Below are positions 1-7,631 of a stretch of DNA of 64,000 nt, one piece after another. The notes beneath the pieces are model-generated. The model did no database searches and was not told the DNA's origin. It worked only from the letters and a program-made list of their open reading frames with translations. Location: NCBI RefSeq assembly GCF_002875705.1, contig NZ_MCZZ01000143.1:29688-93687 (forward strand), written 5' to 3'. The DNA is from Vibrio sp. 10N.261.45.E2. GTDB lineage: Bacteria > Pseudomonadota > Gammaproteobacteria > Enterobacterales > Vibrionaceae. The position numbers and the translations under genes are program-made. The number at the start of each line of letters is the position of its first letter. The first letter of the stretch is position 1.

Positions 1-113
1 CCTACTACTGCGCCACCAGCAGCCAATGAAGTGTTTCTCATGAAGGCACGTCGAGACACGCCTAACTGATTGGTTTCTTTGCTCACACTATCGGAGCGTT
101 TGACAAGTTTCAT
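1..113 (-). CDS. Formate dehydrogenase catalytic subunit, N-terminus only (partial)
   Basis: Only the first 37 codons lie in the window; the gene continues past the left edge. The protein begins MKLVKRSDSV and carries a twin-arginine motif S-R-R-A-F-M at residues 20-25, followed by a small-residue stretch (SLAAGGAVVG) that starts the Tat hydrophobic region. Tat-exported molybdo/tungsto-enzymes are folded with cofactor before export. The catalytic assignment rests mainly on context: the next genes are a formate-dehydrogenase-region Tat target, a TorD chaperone and a multi-cluster ferredoxin, with fdhD nearby. The gap to the upstream gene is about 10 bases, so it is probably the last visible gene of the operon that starts near 2870. 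Another Tat-exported molybdopterin oxidoreductase remains possible. Confidence 0.75.
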   Translation of the reverse strand, partial: MKLVKRSDSVSKETNQLGVSRRAFMRNTSLAAGGAVV

Positions 114-123
114 CCGTTATCTC

Positions 124-327
124 CTAAAGTGTGTCGTAGTAATCGCGAATATGTTGCGTTTCACGATACCCAGTCTTCTTCACGTCTTCTTTCGAAATTT
201 CAACAGTTTCTGAAGCGGTTGCCACTTTAGTTGTACCAGCGACAACGGCACCAGCAACGGCTGCAGTCGTCAAGCCTTTGAGTAAGTCCCTACGGCTTGT
301 ATTTATATCTTTATTATCTTTCATCAT
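124..327 (-). CDS. Formate dehydrogenase region Tat-target small protein
   Basis: This 67-residue protein has a twin-arginine motif S-R-R-D-L-L-K at residues 11-17 and a hydrophobic alanine/valine stretch to about residue 38, then a short charged tail rich in Lys, Glu and Tyr. It matches my memory of the small family named formate dehydrogenase region TAT target, found next to fdh genes. Its role is unknown; it may be a small periplasmic or membrane-attached accessory subunit. Two ATG codons are adjacent (325-327 and 322-324), preceded by an AAGGAAG ribosome site. It sits between the TorD-like gene and the catalytic subunit and is probably co-transcribed with both. Confidence 0.8.
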   Translation of the reverse strand: MMKDNKDINTSRRDLLKGLTTAAVAGAVVAGTTKVATASETVEISKEDVKKTGYRETQHIRDYYDTL

Positions 328-402
328 TGCTTCCTTACCTTACGGTAGATCTTTTTTTGGAGGCTTAATGCCCCTCTATCGATATAATCGCGTACTGCTC
401 GA

Positions 403-1041
403 TTACTCGTAATCAGTGACGTTTTTCACATCAATCTTTAATTTGTGCTTACTGCTTTTTGTATTCACGCTAAAACGTACTTGTTCTAACGTTAAGAATG
501 CTTCACATAGCTGAGCGGCCGATTTGTAGAAGTTCGCGCTTTCGGCCCCTTCAAGCTGACTAGTGAAAGAGTTGAACCAAGGGCCAAGATGCTTATTGAA
601 TACCGCTTGTTGCAGTGCTTCTTCCTCAGCAGTTAGCATGGCCATCACTTCACACAATGCAGCGATATGATCTTCTGGTTCTTTCACTTTATCGTCACGC
701 TCAATGCCTAAAAGCTCTAAGTCACGACGAATCTCTGCCAATGGTTTTTCCATCATCGCGCCAGTGCGATGCCAAGAACCAAATGGAACGACCTCTCCGC
801 GACCAATGCCGATGAACAAATCTTGATATTCGTCTTCAAGAGCTTCACGGTTTGATTCTGTTGCCGCTTGTTGAATCGCAATCCAAGCTTTTTGCATCGC
901 GCTTTCAGACGCTTCAATGTCTAGTGTTTTTAGAAAGTCGATCACCTCTTCAGAAGGTGCGCTACGAAACAGTGCAGATAGAACCAAATAAATCTCAGTT
1001 CTTAGTGTCTGTTCTTGTGCCTGATCCAAATTCGTTTCCAA
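403..1041 (-). CDS. TorD/DmsD-family molecular chaperone
   Basis: A 212-residue, mostly helical cytoplasmic protein of the TorD/DmsD family, which binds Tat signal peptides and keeps the apo-enzyme ready for cofactor insertion and export. Visible hallmarks are the E-Y-x-D-L-F stretch near residue 70, the following G-x-G-R-G-E-V-V-P-F-G-S-W segment, and the E-P-E-D-H-I-A motif near residue 122, which is the family signature region. Length is normal. It lies 9 bases downstream of the ferredoxin gene and upstream of the Tat-target genes, so its most likely client is the formate dehydrogenase starting at the left edge. Confidence 0.85.
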   Translation of the reverse strand: METNLDQAQEQTLRTEIYLVLSALFRSAPSEEVIDFLKTLDIEASESAMQKAWIAIQQAATESNREALEDEYQDLFIGIGRGEVVPFGSWHRTGAMMEKPLAEIRRDLELLGIERDDKVKEPEDHIAALCEVMAMLTAEEEALQQAVFNKHLGPWFNSFTSQLEGAESANFYKSAAQLCEAFLTLEQVRFSVNTKSSKHKLKIDVKNVTDYE

Positions 1042-1050
1042 GGCTAACTC

Positions 1051-2712
1051 CTAGTATTTCAATTGTTTCAATGGGTCTTGAGCCATTGAATCGAACATAT
1101 CCACTACACGACAGTCTTCACACATAGCAATACGATTAATCGCTGCTTCATCTGAGAAATGAGAGTGACCACGTAACTTGTTCTGTAACATATCAATCAT
1201 GGATTGAGGTGCGAATGGCTTATGACAACGAATACATTCCGCTGCTTTCTCTTCATGAATCACAACTGCTTTCTGACGTTCTTCTTTCACCCAGTTCATG
1301 CGAGGCGTAAGAGTCAGAACATTTTCAGGACACGCTTTTTCACACAGGCCACATTGAATACAGTCTTGTTCTACAAACTTAAGTGATGGAGAAGCACCGT
1401 CGGTATGAAGTGCGCGTGTCGGACAAACCGCCACACAACTCATACACAAAGTACAACCTTTGCTTTCACACGAAACCGTGCCATATGGCGCGTTTGAAGG
1501 AAGCTCTACAATGTTCTCAACTGGAATACGAGATGAAGACATTGCATCAAGTGCTGTGAATAGACGTTGGCGCTTGTTGCCTTGAAGATCGCCAAGTACA
1601 AGATCGAATGAATCTACGCATAATGTTGGAGGACCTTCACGTAGAGACTCTAAGTACAAAATATCGATGGTTTCTTTTGGAATACCGATTTGGTCTAGTA
1701 GCTCTTGAGCGATCCCTACTTCGTTATTCAGAACTCGAATGATGGTTTCTGGCATAAAACGAGATGCTGCAAACAGAACCTGAGTTGCACCATTTACTAA
1801 AGCTGCAAACCAAGTATCAATACCAATAGATGGAAGTTCTTCAACAACGATTGGAATGACGTTATCTGGTAGCGCTTTAAGAGCCATCACATTGTAGGTT
1901 TCATGACGTGAGCTACAGATAAGCACGATAGGATCAAGACCGCCCGCTTGCTCGTAATTCGCTAGCGTACGTTCTATGAATTTTTGAGTATCGTCAGGAT
2001 TAGGCAACGCGTAAGAGATTGCTTCTGTCGGACAGCTCGTTGCACAAGTACCAACGCCTTGACATAGGTAAGGGTTGATCTCAATCTTATGGCCGGTTTT
2101 ATCTGAGCCTTCACTTGACAGTGCGCCAGCAGGACAAGCATCAACACAACGCTCACAACCTTTTACGCCACGAGAACTGTGCGCACAAAGGTCAGTGTCT
2201 AGACGGAAGAACTTAGGTTTATCGAACGTGCCCATTAGCGTTGGAATCTCTTCCAGTGCTTCAGCCAGTTTTGGATAGCCACGGCCTACTGGGTAATAAC
2301 CAGGTACAGGCACTTCTTCTGTCATGCAGCTATTCAGACATAGGTCTAGAACAACATCGAAACAATCGTGATTAATCGCGACTTTCGCTAGGTTACTTGA
2401 TGTGCCTTTATTTTCGATCACAACTTCAAACGTGCCAAGGAAACCCGATACTTGAACCGAATTCGCAAAGTACAGTTCTGGGTTTGTGCCCTTTTCGCCG
2501 TCTGTCGACAATAAGGTTAGGCTCGTCAATTGAGGTAATTGCGCCGCAGCACTTTCAATGATCGCAGTTGGACCAATAACAAGAGTATTACCGCCGCTTT
2601 CGTAGCTAACAGTAGGTGGAATCAGATTTGTTAACTCAACTGTATTTTCAAATGCATACAGTCTTGCTTTAGCGTTATTTGAAGTTGCTTGTTCTAATAA
2701 TTGTTTAAGCAT
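1051..2712 (-). CDS. Multi-cluster 4Fe-4S ferredoxin of the formate dehydrogenase cluster
   Basis: A 553-residue soluble iron-sulfur protein. I see two paired ferredoxin-like cysteine blocks: C-x2-C-x3-CP around residue 188 and C-x5-C-x3-CP around 220, then C-x2-C-x3-CP motifs around 425 and 455. An additional C-x2-C (CIRCHKPF) and C-x2-C (CEDC) pair near the C-terminus suggests a further metal site. No membrane segment is visible. It is first in the minus-strand operon, behind a sigma-54 promoter and a long leader. By analogy with other Fdh clusters it probably carries electrons for, or assists assembly of, the formate dehydrogenase; this is an inference from context. Confidence 0.8.
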   Translation of the reverse strand: MLKQLLEQATSNNAKARLYAFENTVELTNLIPPTVSYESGGNTLVIGPTAIIESAAAQLPQLTSLTLLSTDGEKGTNPELYFANSVQVSGFLGTFEVVIENKGTSSNLAKVAINHDCFDVVLDLCLNSCMTEEVPVPGYYPVGRGYPKLAEALEEIPTLMGTFDKPKFFRLDTDLCAHSSRGVKGCERCVDACPAGALSSEGSDKTGHKIEINPYLCQGVGTCATSCPTEAISYALPNPDDTQKFIERTLANYEQAGGLDPIVLICSSRHETYNVMALKALPDNVIPIVVEELPSIGIDTWFAALVNGATQVLFAASRFMPETIIRVLNNEVGIAQELLDQIGIPKETIDILYLESLREGPPTLCVDSFDLVLGDLQGNKRQRLFTALDAMSSSRIPVENIVELPSNAPYGTVSCESKGCTLCMSCVAVCPTRALHTDGASPSLKFVEQDCIQCGLCEKACPENVLTLTPRMNWVKEERQKAVVIHEEKAAECIRCHKPFAPQSMIDMLQNKLRGHSHFSDEAAINRIAMCEDCRVVDMFDSMAQDPLKQLKY

Positions 2713-2875
2713 TGCTCAGTTCCATCTTTGGACATGGATAATCTGTTCAACTTTCATTGTAGTAAGCGATAGAGAACTTGCTGAGTAATCCGTTAACAAC
2801 TAACCCTTTAGCTAGTGTGCCGTTCGTCAGACCGTGAACTCGTCTATCTACAAAAAAATTGATAATGAACGTTAT

Positions 2876-2894
2876 TTAGCAAATGCCATGCCAG
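2876..2894 (-). promoter_or_regulatory. Sigma-54 promoter of the ferredoxin-torD-fdh operon
   Basis: On the minus strand the sequence reads CTGGCATGGCATTTGCTA: GG of the -24 box and GC of the -12 box are separated by exactly 10 bases, close to the consensus TGGCACG-N4-TTGCW. The transcript would start near 2866, giving a leader of about 150 bases before the ferredoxin ATG at 2712. A GGACATTTTGTCG candidate activator site lies about 100 bases upstream. The leader 2713-2865 shows no other clear feature. Confidence 0.7.
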
Positions 2895-2950
2895 TTTAAT
2901 AAGGCTTATATATCAGTAATTTAATACTTTATAGCGTTTATTGTGCGTAT

Positions 2951-2984
2951 AAAAAAACCGCTTGGGACATTTTGTCGCAAGCGG
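2951..2984 (-). terminator. Rho-independent terminator of DUF3305-DUF3306, overlapping an activator-like site
   Basis: On the minus strand a strong hairpin (CCGCTTG ... CAAGCGG, extended by GACA/TGTC across a G-G mismatch) is followed by a run of seven T. It ends the DUF3305-DUF3306 transcript. The inner part contains GGACATTTTGTCG (2965-2977), similar to the sites upstream of tupA, and lies about 100 bases upstream of the sigma-54 start for the ferredoxin operon. Confidence 0.75.
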
Positions 2985-3011
2985 CTCATTGAGTGTTTAG
3001 TCAAAATGTAC

Positions 3012-3710
3012 CTATTTTTTGTGTGGTATATTTTGTCCCATCTCTTTCAGGTCAGCTTCGTCTGACTCTGTAGCGCTAACATCTAACACTGTGCTTTTAT
3101 ACAGTTCTTTTTCTTCTTCTGTTATTTCGGCACTTTGTGAAGCTTTAAGTTCATTATCAGACATCTCAAGATCGCTTTCAGAATTCCCTAGAACTTCACT
3201 TTCATCTTGATTATCAATGGTTTGTTCTTCTTCTGGAGCAGTTTCTTCTTCCGTTTTATCTTTAACCCAATCACGCAAGGTTTCCGCAACCCCTTCAGAA
3301 AGAGACTTCAAATTACTGTAATCGTCGTCGTAATCATCTAAACCATCACGAACGTTAAACTCTTCCGAGAGAAATAATTTGCGTAGTGCAGCTTTTTTTA
3401 CGCTTTCTGAGGCCTCTGACACCAATAATTGAGCAACAGACAGGTCTTCAGTCGTTCCTGATGCTATCTCCTGAGAGTCAATAGCTTGAGATTCGACAGC
3501 ATCAGTTTCTTGATTACTTTTAGAAGACTCATTTTCTAAAGTCTCAGGATCTAATGACTCCGATCCTTCTACGTCTATAGTTGAAGCTGCAGTCGAAGCC
3601 TTTGTGGACGTAAGCTCTGTTTCCTCAAGTGTTAGCTCTGCTTTTGATGGTTCATCAGTCGATTCATCAAGCTTTCGTTGAGACCAACGGCTAAAAAAGT
3701 TAGTTGCCAT
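3012..3710 (-). CDS. DUF3306 domain-containing protein
   Basis: A 232-residue acidic, low-complexity protein rich in Glu, Ser and Asp, with no membrane segment. The N-terminus (MATNFFSRWSQRK) matches the DUF3306 family, found next to DUF3305 in formate dehydrogenase clusters. A more conserved block follows near residues 110-165 (L-R-K-L-F-L-S-E-E-F-N-V-R-D-G-L-D-D-Y-D-D-D-Y). I chose the ATG at 3708-3710 rather than one five codons upstream because this family starts MATNFF. The start overlaps the end of the DUF3305 gene by 11 bases, indicating translational coupling. Function unknown; a maturation or scaffolding role for formate dehydrogenase is likely from context. Confidence 0.8.
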   Translation of the reverse strand: MATNFFSRWSQRKLDESTDEPSKAELTLEETELTSTKASTAASTIDVEGSESLDPETLENESSKSNQETDAVESQAIDSQEIASGTTEDLSVAQLLVSEASESVKKAALRKLFLSEEFNVRDGLDDYDDDYSNLKSLSEGVAETLRDWVKDKTEEETAPEEEQTIDNQDESEVLGNSESDLEMSDNELKASQSAEITEEEKELYKSTVLDVSATESDEADLKEMGQNIPHKK

Positions 3711-4164
3711 TCGAACGACCTGCACCTTTACGTTTCTTACGTCTTGTCTCTAACAATTCGCCATGACGACCAATGAACGCTTCCATCCAAGCTTGTACAG
3801 GTAATGGAATATCGTATGAAAGTACTTGGTTGTCACCGTCCATGTATTGTCCTGCAACGGTTTGTGATGCCGTAAGTAACTGAATAACTGGCTTTACATC
3901 AGAATCGACATTATCCATTACTAAGAAAAGCTTAGGTTGCTGAGAGCTTAGGTTGAATCGATAGTCTGTGCGTTCGTCTTTATGTAACTGCAGCAAACAA
4001 ACGTCTTGCGTATCGTCTTCTGGTGATAATTCAAACCCGGTCAATTCCCACTGCGTTGTTACCCAGATACCTGTTTTGATCTCTTTCTCTATTCTTTGGA
4101 CACCGATTGGCCAAGCTGCTTCTGTTTTTTCATATTGTTCTTTGAATTCTTTTATCTCAGACAT
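3700..4164 (-). CDS. DUF3305 domain-containing protein
   Basis: A 154-residue soluble protein matching DUF3305, the usual partner of DUF3306 in Fdh regions. The N-terminal half holds the family core (W-P-I-G-V-x-R-I-E-K at about 19-28, then a W-V-T-T-Q-W-E-L-T-G stretch); the end is basic (R-R-K-K-R-K-G-A-G-R). No catalytic motif is recognisable. The ATG at 4164 has a GTGAAG ribosome site. It is first in a two-gene operon behind a sigma-54 promoter at about 4241-4260 and ends at the terminator at 2951-2984. The biochemical role is unknown. Confidence 0.8.
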   Translation of the reverse strand: MSEIKEFKEQYEKTEAAWPIGVQRIEKEIKTGIWVTTQWELTGFELSPEDDTQDVCLLQLHKDERTDYRFNLSSQQPKLFLVMDNVDSDVKPVIQLLTASQTVAGQYMDGDNQVLSYDIPLPVQAWMEAFIGRHGELLETRRKKRKGAGRSNGN

Positions 4165-4203
4165 ACTTCACCCAATTGATTTTCTTTGCTCTGAATGCAC
4201 TTA

Positions 4204-4216
4204 GGACATTTTGTAC
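4204..4216. promoter_or_regulatory. GGACA-N3-TGTCC-like candidate activator site
   Basis: GGACATTTTGTAC matches 11 of 13 positions of the palindrome GGACA-N3-TGTCC and resembles the sites at 2965-2977 and 14532-14544. It lies between the divergent DUF3305 and fdhD promoters, just downstream of the predicted DUF3305 start and about 235 bases upstream of the predicted fdhD start. This is a pattern match only. Confidence 0.4.
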
Positions 4217-4240
4217 TGTGCGCAATCATATACACCCTAC

Positions 4241-4260
4241 AAAGCAATAAACACGCCAAT
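4241..4260 (-). promoter_or_regulatory. Sigma-54 promoter of the DUF3305-DUF3306 operon
   Basis: The minus strand reads ATTGGCGTGTTTATTGCTTT: TTGGC at -24 and TTGC at -12 with the correct 10-base spacing between GG and GC. Transcription would start near 4232, about 70 bases before the DUF3305 ATG. The rest of 4262-4416 between the two divergent promoters shows no perfect activator palindrome. Confidence 0.65.
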
Positions 4261-4416
4261 ACAGGTTAACTTCACGTGCGTACCTATCGCGTTCGTTATT
4301 AACTTGTCACTATAACGTTAGTCGATACCGGTTATTTCAGACAACTTCCCCCGGTGAACTCTCATATTTTGCGCTATTTTAATCTAATGCTTCATGTTTA
4401 AACGAATCCCCGTTAT

Positions 4417-4436
4417 TTTGGAATAAGATTTGCTTT
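4417..4436 (+). promoter_or_regulatory. Probable sigma-54 promoter of fdhD
   Basis: TTTTGGAATAAGATTTGCTTT has GG and GC spaced by 10 bases and a good TTGCTTT -12 box, but the -24 box is TTGGAA rather than TTGGCA. The start would be near 4446 with a leader of about 140 bases. It is weaker than the other sigma-54 sites in this window. Confidence 0.5.
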
Positions 4437-4584
4437 AGCTATTCGCAACACTATCGTGTGTTCTAGAGCGGTAATCGAAATTAAGGCTTTAGCGACACCA
4501 ACAAGCTAGCGCATTGATGAATTAGAGCTTTATTGCTCTTGTTGACTTCTTATCTCATAAAATCGCTATCTCATTAACTAGGAA

Positions 4585-5436
4585 ATGACTGTGGTAAAAC
4601 CAAACATAATAAAAACCAGTGAGAACCCACTTCAGACAATCGAAGTTGAAGTGTTTGATGAATATGGCGAAAAGCTAACGAAACAAATCGCGTGTGAGCG
4701 CCCTCTTACCGTGATGTTGAACTGGAAAGAGATCGTAACGTTAATGACATTGGGTTCTCGTCCTGAGTCATTGGTATTAGGTTATTTGAAGAACCAAAGC
4801 TTCCTGTCTGATCCAGAAGCCATTGAATCTATCATTATCGATTGGGAAACCAGCTCTGCAGCGGTTATCACCAAAGAAGACACGAGCCAACTTGAGCAAG
4901 CGCTTAAGAAGAAGACAGTCACCTCTGGCTGTGGTCAAGGCACCATGTATGGCAACGTGATGAAGCAGTTGGAAGATTACCAAGTGCCTCAAACTAAGAT
5001 TAAGCAATCTGAAATCTACACTGCGCTTGAAGCGCTGACTCATTATAACGATACCTACAAGAAAGCCGGTGCAGTGCACGGTTGCGCAGTTTGTAAAGAC
5101 GACAAGGTTCTATCGTTTGTTGAAGATGTTGGCCGACACAATGCCGTTGATACATTGGCTGGTGAGATGTGGCTTAACAAAGAGTCAGGTGAAGACAAGA
5201 TCTTCTACACCACAGGCCGTTTAACGTCTGAGATGGTGATTAAGGTTGCACAGATGGGCATCCCTGTTCTGTTATCACGTTCTGGCGTAACGCAAATGGG
5301 CTTGGACTTGGCTCAGAAGTTCGGCATCACCACGATTGCACGCGCAAAAGGTTTACGCTTCCAAGTGTTCACAGGTGCAGACAAGATTGATTTTGATGTA
5401 AAAGGTGAACAATCAGCAGCCGGACAAAAAGCGTGA
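4585..5436 (+). CDS. fdhD: Formate dehydrogenase accessory sulfurtransferase FdhD
   Basis: A 283-residue FdhD. In E. coli this cytoplasmic protein transfers sulfur from IscS to the molybdenum cofactor, activating formate dehydrogenases. The S-G-C-G-Q-G loop carries Cys116. The H-G-C-A-V-C motif is at residues 165-170 and the conserved V-G-R-H-N-A-V-D at 182-189. The E. coli active loop has two cysteines (C-x-x-C); here the second position of the loop is glycine, so one cysteine must suffice or the 167/170 pair takes part. The ATG at 4585 is only two bases after AGGAA; a GTG at 4591 is better spaced. The gene is divergent from DUF3305. Confidence 0.92.
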   Translation: MTVVKPNIIKTSENPLQTIEVEVFDEYGEKLTKQIACERPLTVMLNWKEIVTLMTLGSRPESLVLGYLKNQSFLSDPEAIESIIIDWETSSAAVITKEDTSQLEQALKKKTVTSGCGQGTMYGNVMKQLEDYQVPQTKIKQSEIYTALEALTHYNDTYKKAGAVHGCAVCKDDKVLSFVEDVGRHNAVDTLAGEMWLNKESGEDKIFYTTGRLTSEMVIKVAQMGIPVLLSRSGVTQMGLDLAQKFGITTIARAKGLRFQVFTGADKIDFDVKGEQSAAGQKA

Positions 5437-5518
5437 GTTCGATTTGGTGATTCGCTAACTGCTTTTAATGTGTAATCCTGATGTAAAGAGTTAGCGGCTC
5501 ACAACATATAGATACAAA

Positions 5519-5554
5519 AACGCCGTCATACTAAAAGTACGACGGCGTTTTATT
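5519..5554. terminator. Bidirectional terminator between fdhD and ybiT
   Basis: The sequence around CGCCGTC ... GACGGCG folds into a stable hairpin, with A-rich sequence on its left and TTTTATT on its right. It lies between two convergent genes and can serve both. Confidence 0.75.
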
Positions 5555-5595
5555 AATTCAAGCATATGTAGTTAAAACTACGGCTCGTTTAATGC

Positions 5596-7179
5596 TTAGC
5601 CACGAGCTTTTAAGAACTCAGCGTAAGTACCGCGGAAATCGTTGATCTTGCCATCTTTGATTTCAAGGATACGAGTTGCTAAAGAGTCTACGAATACGCG
5701 GTCGTGAGATACGAAGAACAATGTGCCTTTGTAGTTCTCAAGAGCCAAGTTAAGCGCTTCGATAGATTCCATATCCATGTGGTTAGTTGGTTCATCCATA
5801 AGTAGGATGTTTGGTTTATGCATCATGATCTTACCAAGAAGCATACGACCTTGCTCACCACCAGAGATAACTTTTACAGATTTTTTGATGTCGTCTTGGC
5901 CAAACAGCATACGACCTAGGAAACCACGAACAACTTGCTCGTCTTCACCTTCTTGACGCCATTGGCTCATCCAATCAAATAGGTTCATGTCTGTTTCGAA
6001 ATCGTGTGCATGATCTTGAGCGTAATAACCGATGTTTGAGTTTTCAGACCACTTGTACTCACCTGTGCGAGGTTCTAGAACACCCGCTAGTGTGTTAAGT
6101 AGTGTTGTTTTACCCACACCGTTCTCACCGATGATAGCAACACGCTCACCCACTTCGAAGATACCGTCGAACTTGTTGTATAGGTCTTCTTCAAAACCTT
6201 GAGACAGGTTTTCAACCACAAGTGCGTTACGGAATAGCTCTTTAGACTGTTCGAAACGGATGAATGGGTTTTGACGGCTAGATGCTTTAACTTCGTCTAG
6301 TTGGATCTTATCGATTTGCTTAGCACGAGACGTTGCTTGCTTCGCTTTAGATGCGTTAGCAGAGAAACGAGATACGAACGTTTGAAGCTCAGCAATTTGT
6401 GCTTTCTTCTTAGCATTGTCAGACAGTAGACGCTCACGAGCTTGAGTCGCTGCCGTCATGTATTCATCGTAGTTACCTGGGAATAGACGAAGTTCGCCGT
6501 AATCAAGGTCAGCCATGTGTGTACAAACAGAGTTTAGGAAGTGACGGTCGTGCGAAATGATGATCATTGTGCAGTTACGTTGGTTTAGCGTATCTTCCAA
6601 CCACTTGATGGTGTCCATGTCCAGGTTGTTCGTTGGTTCGTCAAGAAGCATGATATGCGGGTCTGCAAACAGTACTTGAGACAATAGAACACGCAGTTTC
6701 CAACCCGGTGCTACTTCGCTCATTAGACCGAAGTGCATAGATTCTTCAATACCTACCGCAAGAAGAAGCTCACCCGCTTTCGCTTCTGCCATGTAGCCGT
6801 CCATTTCAGCGAACTGAACTTCAAGGTCAGCCACTTTCATGCCGTCTTCTTCGCTCATTTCTGGCAAAGAGTAAATACGGTCACGCTCTTGCTTAATAGC
6901 CCAAAGCTCTTTGTGACCCATGATAACTGTGTCGATTACCGTGAATTCTTCGTAAGCAAATTGGTCTTGGTTTAGCTTAGCAACGCGCTCGTTTGGATCG
7001 TAGCTTACGTTACCAGAAGTAGGCTCTAGTTCACCAGATAGGATCTTCATGAACGTCGATTTACCACAGCCATTCGCGCCGATTAAACCGTAGCGGTTGC
7101 CTTCGCCGAACTTAACTGAAATATTTTCGAAAAGTGGCTTAGCGCCGAATTGTTGGGTGATATTTGCTGTGGAGATCAA
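5596..7179 (-). CDS. ybiT: ABC-F family ATPase YbiT
   Basis: A 527-residue soluble protein with two ABC cassettes and no membrane domain: ABC-F class, which acts on ribosomes. Walker A motifs are G-A-N-G-C-G-K-S near residue 34 and G-E-N-G-V-G-K-T-T near 351; Walker B segments end M-L-L-D-E-P-T-N-N and L-L-M-D-E-P-T-N-H. The second signature is I-S-G-G-E; the first is degenerate. The lysine-rich linker between cassettes spans about residues 240-300. The N-terminus aligns with E. coli YbiT from my memory. The start is TTG (7177-7179) with an AAGG ribosome site; no ATG fits better. Confidence 0.9.
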   Translation of the reverse strand: MISTANITQQFGAKPLFENISVKFGEGNRYGLIGANGCGKSTFMKILSGELEPTSGNVSYDPNERVAKLNQDQFAYEEFTVIDTVIMGHKELWAIKQERDRIYSLPEMSEEDGMKVADLEVQFAEMDGYMAEAKAGELLLAVGIEESMHFGLMSEVAPGWKLRVLLSQVLFADPHIMLLDEPTNNLDMDTIKWLEDTLNQRNCTMIIISHDRHFLNSVCTHMADLDYGELRLFPGNYDEYMTAATQARERLLSDNAKKKAQIAELQTFVSRFSANASKAKQATSRAKQIDKIQLDEVKASSRQNPFIRFEQSKELFRNALVVENLSQGFEEDLYNKFDGIFEVGERVAIIGENGVGKTTLLNTLAGVLEPRTGEYKWSENSNIGYYAQDHAHDFETDMNLFDWMSQWRQEGEDEQVVRGFLGRMLFGQDDIKKSVKVISGGEQGRMLLGKIMMHKPNILLMDEPTNHMDMESIEALNLALENYKGTLFFVSHDRVFVDSLATRILEIKDGKINDFRGTYAEFLKARG

Positions 7180-7631
7180 TGCCGTTACCTTTTTAATGTG
7201 AAAAACGCCGCAACGTTACTTGTTCAGGGCTTTAACTGCAAGTATTGATTGCAATTACTGGCCATTAAGTGAGTGATAACCTAACCAAATCATAGTTTGA
7301 GCTGACTCACATTTTTGATTTTCTGTTTATTGCTTAAAAGCCGTTGATTTTCAGGGAAAACAAAATATCGAACAACACTCTATAATCGCGGGTATATAAC
7401 GTCCCAAATCATGCCAACCATTGAATATATCGTATGCTGCTTGGTCATAGTAAAAACCAACCCGATCAAAGCAACAACAGACGTAGGCAAGACTAGCCTA
7501 ATCCCTGACAATTTCATGACAAAATTGGTCAAAACAGGAACAAAGTACTCGCCCCCGATACGGGGTTGGATTTCACAAAGTAAGATTATCTAACTATAGT
7601 AATCCTAACCTCATAATTCTAAGAGACTTTT
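7180..7631. other. Intergenic region between ybiT and the NTPase-MscS operon
   Basis: A 452-base divergent spacer. A TATAAT-like box occurs near 7381-7386 without a convincing -35 partner. A 60-codon open frame at 7411-7593 has no ribosome site and no recognisable sequence, and I do not count it as a gene. Promoters for both flanking genes are expected here. Confidence 0.4.

Noticed and set aside
1974..2156. Short open frames opposite or inside the ferredoxin gene
   Set aside because: They are shadows of the real coding frame with no ribosome sites.
7411..7593. 60-codon open frame upstream of the NTPase-like gene
   Set aside because: No ribosome site and no recognisable sequence; it lies in a region expected to hold promoters.
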